This document shows positions 57,947 through 64,000 of a stretch of 64,000 bases of DNA, piece after piece. The notes beneath the pieces were generated by a model that saw only the letters and a list, made by a program, of their open reading frames with translations, ran no database searches and had not been told where the DNA came from. Where the stretch lies: contig JADKIL010000018.1 of NCBI GenBank assembly GCA_016721315.1, forward strand, positions 57,056-121,055, read 5' to 3'. The DNA is from Candidatus Villigracilis vicinus. Lineage in GTDB: Bacteria > Chloroflexota > Anaerolineae > Anaerolineales > Villigracilaceae. The position numbers and the translations under genes are program-made. Position 1 is the first letter of the stretch; every line of letters starts with the position of its first letter.

Positions 57947-59356
57947 ATGAGAACAAAGCTACTTTTCTTAGCATTATTGGTTTCAAATATTTCATTAGGG
58001 CAAGACATGCTTGGTGTGTCGAATGGAAACTATGCCGGAAATTCCGGGATGGCCATGAATCCGACATCCATGGTTTTGATGCCTTATAAATGGGAAGTAC
58101 AGATCCTGAGTTACAATATTTCTGTCGATAATAATTTTATCGGTATGCCTAAGAAAAGAATTCTAGGTGGTCCGGAAGCAATGAACAATGTACCCTATGG
58201 CGGATTAAATTTTTATACCAATTCAAATGATAAAGCAGCCAATATGCATTTTGCACTTGGTTTGCCTTCGATTATTTATCGCTTTAACGATATGGCGATT
58301 GGTTTTAGAATGACTGTTAGAAACGACATCAGTGTACATAATCTCTCTTCTGATCTTGCAATTCTTGCGTACAAAGGAACTGACTATAAAGCTATTCAGG
58401 GAAAAGATATTGTTGTAGACGGATTAAGAATCGGCGGTCTTACGTGGTTAGAAACTGCGATCTCTTTTGGAAAACAATTGAGTAAAAGTGAATCCAGAAA
58501 ATGGCTGGCAGCAGGGTCATTAAAATATCTCACAGCATTTCAAGGATCATATGCAGGAATCAGTGACGCAACGCTGAGAGTTCAGAACGACAGTACAATT
58601 TATGTTACAAAAGTGAAAGGAAGTATTGACTATTCATACATAGAAGATCCGACGGATCTTTTGAGATTCAGGTGTACCGGATTTGGGGTCGATCTAGGTG
58701 TGCAATATGTTTCAAACCCATTTACACAGAAGTATTCAGGTGGCCGTCCAATACCGATGAAAAAGTATGATTACAGAGTAGGGGTGTCTTTGATGGATCT
58801 TGGGTTTGTACGTTTCGCAAGAAATGCTCACGCAATGGATTTTGATACTGAAGCATTGAACTTCGATAATGTAAATAATACACAAGTGAATGGCACTGCA
58901 GGAATCGATTCAATGATCTATAATACAGCAATGAATGGAGCAGAGATAAAGCGCAGTTTCGTAATGTCATTGCCAACAGGATTAAGTGTTCAATATGATC
59001 ATTGCTTAAAACCGCGTTGGTATTTTAATGTAACTGCGATTCAAAGAGTCCCAATGCCAACTGCAAGAGTTGATCGGCCGAATATGTTGGCAGCTACACT
59101 TCGTTATGAAACGCCTTTCTTTGAAGTAGGTTTTCCATATAGCTTTTACGACTATTATCGCCACCGTTTAGGGTTGGCTTTACGTTATCATATTTTTTAT
59201 TTGGGAACAGATCGAATCGGAACTTTCATCAACGATACTTATGCTGCGAATGATGTTACGGGTGTCGATCTTTATTTTGGTTTTAAATTGACGAGTATCG
59301 ATTTTAAACGTAAAGCAAAGACGCATTCACATGTAGGATGTGCGGCTTATTTTTAA
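57947..59356 (+). CDS. Exported outer-membrane-type protein (DUF5723-like, tentative)
   Basis: A 469-residue protein with signal peptide MRTKLLFLALLVSNISLGQ, then VSNGNYAGNSGMAMNPTSM, the usual opening of Bacteroidota FadL/PorV-like barrel proteins. The rest is rich in alternating strands, with aromatic-rich segments such as GFPYSFYDYYRHRLGLALRY. I think of the DUF5723 family but cannot confirm it by eye. ATG 57947 was chosen because it opens the signal peptide; longer frames upstream read only the repeats. Its expression may be affected by the pentamer tract upstream (inference). Confidence 0.7.
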   Translation: MRTKLLFLALLVSNISLGQDMLGVSNGNYAGNSGMAMNPTSMVLMPYKWEVQILSYNISVDNNFIGMPKKRILGGPEAMNNVPYGGLNFYTNSNDKAANMHFALGLPSIIYRFNDMAIGFRMTVRNDISVHNLSSDLAILAYKGTDYKAIQGKDIVVDGLRIGGLTWLETAISFGKQLSKSESRKWLAAGSLKYLTAFQGSYAGISDATLRVQNDSTIYVTKVKGSIDYSYIEDPTDLLRFRCTGFGVDLGVQYVSNPFTQKYSGGRPIPMKKYDYRVGVSLMDLGFVRFARNAHAMDFDTEALNFDNVNNTQVNGTAGIDSMIYNTAMNGAEIKRSFVMSLPTGLSVQYDHCLKPRWYFNVTAIQRVPMPTARVDRPNMLAATLRYETPFFEVGFPYSFYDYYRHRLGLALRYHIFYLGTDRIGTFINDTYAANDVTGVDLYFGFKLTSIDFKRKAKTHSHVGCAAYF

Positions 59357-59502
59357 TGATATTTATCATGATTGATTATTAATTCAGCATTAGAATTTAA
59401 AAACTCGTTAGTTATTTCTTTTGCATTCCGCTTCGAATGCTCTTTTTCCCTGTTCAGCTATATAATTTAAGTAGTATTCCGGGAGAGAATTAGATTTGGA
59501 TT

Positions 59503-60752
59503 GTGAAAAGAGTATTACTAATTATTCTTATTGTCCTTATTAATTATCTGGTGCTGAATGCCCAAAACTTGTGTAGTAACGGAAGTTTTGAGACCTGCAC
59601 TTTTTTCCTAATAACTATGCACAGATCTGTTGGTCTACAGGATGGAGTAACCCAAATAATTCTTGTTCGCTAATCCCAGGGACCGGAAGTCCGGATTTTT
59701 ATCATACTTCAGGAGTTGGTGGTGCAAAAGCTCCAAATACATGGTGGGCCAATGTGATGCCACATACCGGTGGTGGATTTGCAGGCTTTGCAACTTTTTA
59801 TAGTTCGGCAAATTATCGTGAATATATTCGTACGACTTTAACTGCTCCGTTTACACCGGGGGCAACCTATCTCGTGACTTTCTGGATAACAAATGGAATG
59901 AGCACGTTGCATTTTTACGGGACAAATAATATTGGTTTTTACTTCTCTGCTGCACCGGCAACACAGACACTAGGTACACCAATAGCTGTAGTTCCGCAAG
60001 TTGAAACAACTACAGTAATTTATTCAACTACATGGACTCAGGTTTCTTTTTTATATACTCCTGTTTCTGCATATCAGAATTTATGTATTGGAAATTTCAG
60101 GAACGATGTTTCTACTGCCAGGACTTTATTCGGGCCAAACAATCCTTCCAGTTATGGTTGCTACTATTATATCGACGACATTTCAATTACAGAAGTTTCG
60201 CCGCTGCCTGTTGAGTTATTGTCGTTTGAAGGAAAGAATGTGAATCATAAGAATCATCTTGCATGGTCAACAGCAACAGAAGTGAACAATGATTATTTCG
60301 AAATTGAAAGCAGTGATGATGGTTTGCTTTTTTATTTGATCGGAATTGTGGACGGAAATGGAAATAGAACAGAGCGATCTGATTATCAATTTGCAGATAG
60401 TAAAGTTAGTCCGGGATTGACTTATTATCGATTAAAGCAAGTAGATTTCGACGGAGTATTTAAGTACTCAGGAACAATTGTTTTAGAAGATAAAATTGAC
60501 GAATTCGAGTTTTTAAATTTCACAGTAGTAAATAACAATCTGCATGGAATGATTTTGTTAAATACTGGCAATCCTGTAAATCTAAATCTCGAACTCGATG
60601 ATGTCCAAGGAAGAGTTGTTTGTACTAAAAATATTCATTTAGAAAAGCAACAACAAATGATTGACATTGATTTTGATAAGCCTTTAAGTGGGGTATATTT
60701 CATCAGAGTGACCGATGGTGTCCATCTTTGGACGAAGAAAATAGTCGTGTGA
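59503..60752 (+). CDS. Exported protein with a T9SS type A sorting domain (one frameshift)
   Basis: GTG 59503 gives a signal peptide, VKRVLLIILIVLINYLVLNAQ, followed by NLCSNGSFETC, the usual start of a carbohydrate-binding-like jelly-roll domain (NGSFE). The frame breaks near 59,605 at a six-T run; adding one T restores CTFFPNNYAQICWSTGWS. A PLPVELLSFEGKNVNHKNHL segment near 60,200 is the classical linker of T9SS cargo before a beta-rich domain, and the end (LSGVYFIRVTDGVHLWTKKIVV) is a type A sorting signal. Function of the N-terminal domain is unknown. Confidence 0.8.
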
Positions 60753-60873
60753 ATTAATTTCTGTTTTTGAAGAAATGGGATTGTATCCTTAAAAGTCATT
60801 TTATCATTGAAAATTCAGCGTTTTTTAAGGCAAGTGAATTTTTGCCCATTTTTTAATTTTTCCCTAATTTTTT

Positions 60874-60881
60874 TATCTTTG
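60874..60881 (+). promoter_or_regulatory. Possible Bacteroidota -7 box
   Basis: TATCTTTG matches the TAnnTTTG -7 element 72 bases before ATG 60953. No TTG is found at the usual distance upstream, so the call rests on the -7 alone. Confidence 0.35.
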
Positions 60882-60952
60882 GAAAGCAGTCTAGCCGTAA
60901 GCGATTTTGGCTATTAATTGATTGACAAACGAACAACACAAAAACCCTAAAC

Positions 60953-61722
60953 ATGAAACTGAAAAAACTACTATTTGCATTCTTATTTGCATTACCTTTT
61001 ATTCAAAAGGCCGGTGCACAGGTCGTCTATTGTGAGCCTACTTTTAACAATGGTTGTTTCTCCTGGAATAACAAAGAGATCACTCTTGACAGCATCAGCT
61101 GGACTTTGGGTTCAAGCGATTGTACTATTTCTGATTACACAACTATGGGAACTACATTGACGGCAGGATTACCAACACCAATGGAAGTGCTTAATGGTTC
61201 CTGGTGTGGAGTAGGGTGTGGGTCGATTTTGATAACAATGGTGATTTTGATTCGACAGAGAACTTGTATTATGAATATACTGCAGGTGATCCCCAGACAT
61301 ACAGCTTTCTGATAACAATACCACCTACGGCAGTCAATGGAGATTACAGAATGCGTGTAATTGCAGGATGGGGAACTGATTGCTATACCATGAGCGCAAA
61401 CGGTTATGGTGCTTGTGGTGTTTACGAATATGGAAATTTTGTCGATTTCAGAGTAACTGTTACTGGTGGTTCTGTAGGAATTGATGAGAATGCAAAAAAT
61501 GAATTTGCCGTCTTTCCAAATCCAGCTTCTAATCGCATCAATGCAACGATCAAAGAATCAATGATAGGCTCTGAATACACGATCGTTGATCAACTCGGAA
61601 AAATATGCAGCAATGGAAAGTTTGAACAAAGCACTTCTTCAATCGATATTAGTAATCTGACGGAAGGGATTTATATTTTGAATTCTGGTACGTCGAAAAA
61701 GATGTTTAGAGTAGTTAGATAA
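60953..61722 (+). CDS. Exported protein with GEVED-like domain and T9SS sorting domain (one frameshift)
   Basis: Signal peptide MKLKKLLFAFLFALPFIQKAGA, then a Cys-rich segment (VVYCEPTFNNGCFSW). The frame breaks near 61,215 where one G is missing from a G run; joining gives VWVDFDNNGDFDSTENLYYE and then NGDYRMRVIAGWG, the signature of the GEVED domain. The end reads FAVFPNPASNRINATI and LTEGIYILNSGTSKKMFRVV, a type A T9SS sorting domain. About 256 residues. A hairpin follows directly. Confidence 0.85.
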
Positions 61723-61743
61723 TTTGTTCAAAGTTCAAAGTTC

Positions 61744-61779
61744 AAAGTTGGCTTCGTAGGTGCCTACGAAGCCAACTTT
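61744..61779. terminator. Hairpin between convergent genes, probable bidirectional terminator
   Basis: A 17-bp perfect inverted repeat, AAAGTTGGCTTCGTAGG and its complement, with only two central bases, flanked by TTCAAAGTTCAAAG direct repeats that also have complements downstream. It sits between the stops of the GEVED protein and the cyclase gene. Confidence 0.7.
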
Positions 61780-61802
61780 AACTTTGAACTCTGAACAGAA
61801 TC

Positions 61803-63718
61803 CTATCGTTCCACAAAGTACATATCAATCTCCCCTTTGCCTTTCGCTTGTATCTTGCCTCTATGTATACAATCGAATTTATGCTTAACTTTTTCGTAAG
61901 TAGTTCCTGAAATATTTACTTTGCCGATCTCGCCACTGCTTTCCATTCTGCTGGCAGTATTTACAGTGTCGCCCCAGATATCGTATGCGAATTTTTTCAC
62001 ACCGACAATTCCAGCAACAACCGGTCCGGTATGCACTCCGATTCGGATTTCAAAAAATAATTGTCCCGCAGCTATTTTTTTTGCTTTATGTTCTTCCATG
62101 AATTTCTGAACATCCAATGCAGCTTTAACAACATCAATCGGGTGGGTGTCATTTGGAGTTGGTAGTCCACCGGCCGCCATGTATGCATCACCAATGGTTT
62201 TTATCTTTTCCACACCGTATTTCGACATGATATGATCGAATGCCGAAAAGCACTCGTTGATTTCGTTGACAAGTTCTTTCGCACTTAGTTTTTCAGACAG
62301 TTGTGTGAAGCCTTTGAAGTCGGTAAACATTACGGTGATCAGGTCAAAGCTTTTTGGTTGAGCAGTGCCGGTTAATTTTAATTCTTCGGCAGTTTCTTCG
62401 GGAAGGATGTTTAACAATAATTCATCACTCCGTTTTTTCTCTTTGCTGATTCTGTTACGTTGTCCGAAGAAGATGAAAGCAAATATTCCAACAACTAAAA
62501 ATCCGCCAATAAAACTATTTCGAATCATCTTCTGACGACGAATAGTCTGTTCCTGGATCACTTTGTCTTTTGTTAACAAATTGATCTGTGATTCTTTTTT
62601 CTCGAGATCAAATGTAAATTGCAGTGTACCGAGTTTTTTGTCAGTGTTGATGTTGTAGATCGTATCTTTTATTGCCAGCAACAAATTCTGATACTTGAAT
62701 GCATTGGTATAGTCATTTTTTTGCGCAAATGCTTTTGTTAATCCTTCATATGCATCTTTAACTTCTGTGGTAGCTTTTAATTCTCTTCCGACTTCAACTG
62801 CTTCTTTGAATTTAGCAATTGATCCTTGCAAATCCCCCTTTGCCAGATATGCCTGAGCTAATCCAACAAGAGATTGTGTCATATCTAATTTAGTGTCTAG
62901 TTTTTTTGCAATTCCTAAGGCTTCTTCATGAATTTTTATCGCTTTGTCGTATTCCTTTTGTCGAATGAAAACACGGCCCATGTAATTCAATGCATAGGGA
63001 AGATCCTCTGTATCGTCGTATGCTTTACGTGCTACTAACAGGTATTTCATAGCCGTAGAGTCGTCATTCATCTTATAATAGATCTCTCCCAGATTTACTG
63101 CTGATGTCCCTATTAAATATTGATTATTGATGATCTGACTCAATGAATAAGCTCTTGAAAAAGTTGTCGATGGCTTTTTATAAGTAGCGGGTTTATTCAG
63201 GTAGATTGATGCCAATATTCGTAAGTGAAGTCACATCTCAAAGTATCATTTAATTTTTCTGACATTTTAACGACTGAAGATGTAGTTGCAGAGAATTTAG
63301 CATCGTCGCCTTGGTTAAAATAAACAGCGCCTTGGTTACTTAACATATTTGGCAACTCCAACTTTGTCTCAATTGACTTGTATACTTCCAATGCCTGTTG
63401 CCAGTGATTGACGGCATCAATGTATTTTCCTGAAGAGATAAGGCAATGCCCATTTGTTTTAATGCAAGAGCAAGTCGGTTTGAATTTTATTTTCTCTGCA
63501 AGGTCTCTGGACGACGCACCAATAGTTACTGCCGTATCCGGGTTGTCATTGCAATAGGCTTTACTAAGTGCATTTAAAACATTGACTCGGGTGGTATCAG
63601 CAATAGCTGTAGAAAGAACTTGCCGAAGACTGTCTGATTTACTTGCCTGAGTATCTGGAATAAGAAAAAGGAAAGTCAAAAGGCAGAACAAAATAAACCG
63701 GCCATTTTTGTTTATCAT
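61803..63718 (-). CDS. TPR-containing class III adenylate cyclase (frameshifted)
   Basis: A ~640-residue sensor on the minus strand. Signal peptide FILFCLLTFLFLIPDTQAS, then about six to eight TPR repeats (for example AVNHWQQALEVYKSI, AIKIHEEALGIAKKLD), a membrane helix (SFIGGFLVVGIFAFIFFGQR), and a class III cyclase domain: VMFTDFKGFTQLSEKL (metal Asp), VEKIKTIGDAYMAAGG, and FAYDIWGDTVNTASRMESS. The Lys in EKIKTIGD and the Asp in YDIWGD are the residues that select ATP over GTP, so cAMP is the likely product. Frame breaks lie near 63,200-63,230 and near 63,435-63,480. TPR domain would be periplasmic or extracytoplasmic, cyclase cytoplasmic. Confidence 0.88.
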
Positions 63719-63840
63719 ATGCTAGCGTGTTGGTGTGGTTTGTAAAACTAAGAAAATACGATATAGTTAGACAGTGTTTTTTAAAATAATTGAAAAATTC
63801 CTTGTTTTATTCCTTTTTTGCCTATGAAAATACCGAATAA

Positions 63841-63880
63841 AAAAGGGGTGCAAAAGCAATCGCTAAGCACCCCTTTCAGA
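63841..63880 (-). terminator. Terminator of the minus-strand gene at the window end
   Basis: A perfect 10-bp stem AAAGGGGTGC / GCACCCCTTT with a 15-base loop; on the minus strand it is followed by a TTTTTATT tract. It lies 18 bases after the stop of the partial T9SS cargo gene. Confidence 0.85.
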
Positions 63881-63893
63881 ATAAATTCAATTT

Positions 63894-64000
63894 GCTATTG
63901 TACGATCAATCGGATCGACTCAGTAGTGAAGTCCTCTGAGCTTAGACTAATGACATATACGCCTTTTGACATCTTGGTGAGGTCAATTTCTCTGGTGTTA
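63894..64000 (-). CDS. C-terminal end of a T9SS cargo protein (runs off the window)
   Basis: The minus strand encodes NTREIDLTKMSKGVYVISLS and ends EDFTTESIRLIVQ with stop at 63,894-63,896. DLTKMSKGVYVISL is the characteristic last part of a type A sorting domain. Only about 35 codons are in the window, so the rest of the protein is unknown. Confidence 0.82.

Noticed and set aside
57213..58089. Open frames with TSLHFTSLHF translations
   Set aside because: They only read the 128-nt repeats and the TTCAC tract; all three frames stay open because of the pentamer, so no protein is supported.

Overview
The window is two unrelated bacterial genomes joined at about position 37,500; I read it as a chimeric metagenome contig rather than natural DNA. 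Left part (1 to ~37,500): Shine-Dalgarno sequences, ATGA-overlapping genes, multi-GAF signalling proteins, a Zn-ribbon threonine synthase and YqeC/MocA genes point to a Chloroflexota bacterium, most likely Anaerolineae (inference from protein style). Right part (~37,500 to 64,000): more AT-rich, no Shine-Dalgarno sequences, SusC/TonB-type receptors, PorV/PorQ-like protein, type IX secretion (T9SS) C-terminal domains and TAnnTTTG-like -7 boxes point to Bacteroidota. A lipid-kinase gene of the left genome is cut at the join and runs straight into the last ~115 codons of a TonB-dependent receptor.

Left part, region by region. 1-1,639: end of a HAD hydrolase gene overlapping a polyprenyl diphosphate synthase gene. 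1,672-1,822: tRNA-Gly(CCC) with a near-consensus promoter and a terminator. 1,924-31,458: a ~29.5 kb collinear, tightly spaced gene cluster that is the centre of interest: two stand-alone receiver proteins, then eleven consecutive paralogous membrane receptors, then a ParA/Soj-type ATPase, then one hybrid histidine kinase with two receivers. The receptors have varied N-terminal sensors (Cache-type, helical-bundle, multi-span membrane) but near-identical GAF cytoplasmic parts and no catalytic output. A plausible reading is a multi-receptor array sharing one kinase and two diffusible receivers, with the ParA protein organising or positioning it. 31,479-37,500: threonine synthase fused in frame to a receiver domain, a DMT permease, a receiver/degenerate-GGDEF protein on the minus strand, a YqeC-MocA fusion and a second MocA-like protein for molybdenum-hydroxylase cofactor maturation, and a lipid kinase. 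This stretch is full of single-base indels.

Right part. 37,500-43,206: a surface-protein trio (TonB receptor end, ~1,400-residue exported protein, PorV/PorQ-like barrel). 43,306-47,788: greA, a HIT protein, a block of eight ~93-nt repeats, ruvC (minus), a flippase-like membrane protein and a GT2 glycosyltransferase. 47,797-47,969: a long palindrome. 48,053-53,238: dnaE, trxA, a DUF58 protein. 53,314-56,560: a minus-strand cobalamin-riboswitch operon of a BtuB-like TonB receptor and a beta-propeller lipoprotein. 56,733-59,356: mscL, a 128-nt repeat block, a ~30-copy TTCAC pentamer tract and an outer-membrane-type protein. 59,503-64,000: two T9SS-exported proteins, a TPR/adenylate cyclase sensor (minus) and the tail of another T9SS cargo gene (minus).

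Many genes are split by single-base indels, often at homopolymers. I annotate these as one gene each and treat the breaks as probable sequencing errors, since the protein sequence resumes in another frame without loss.
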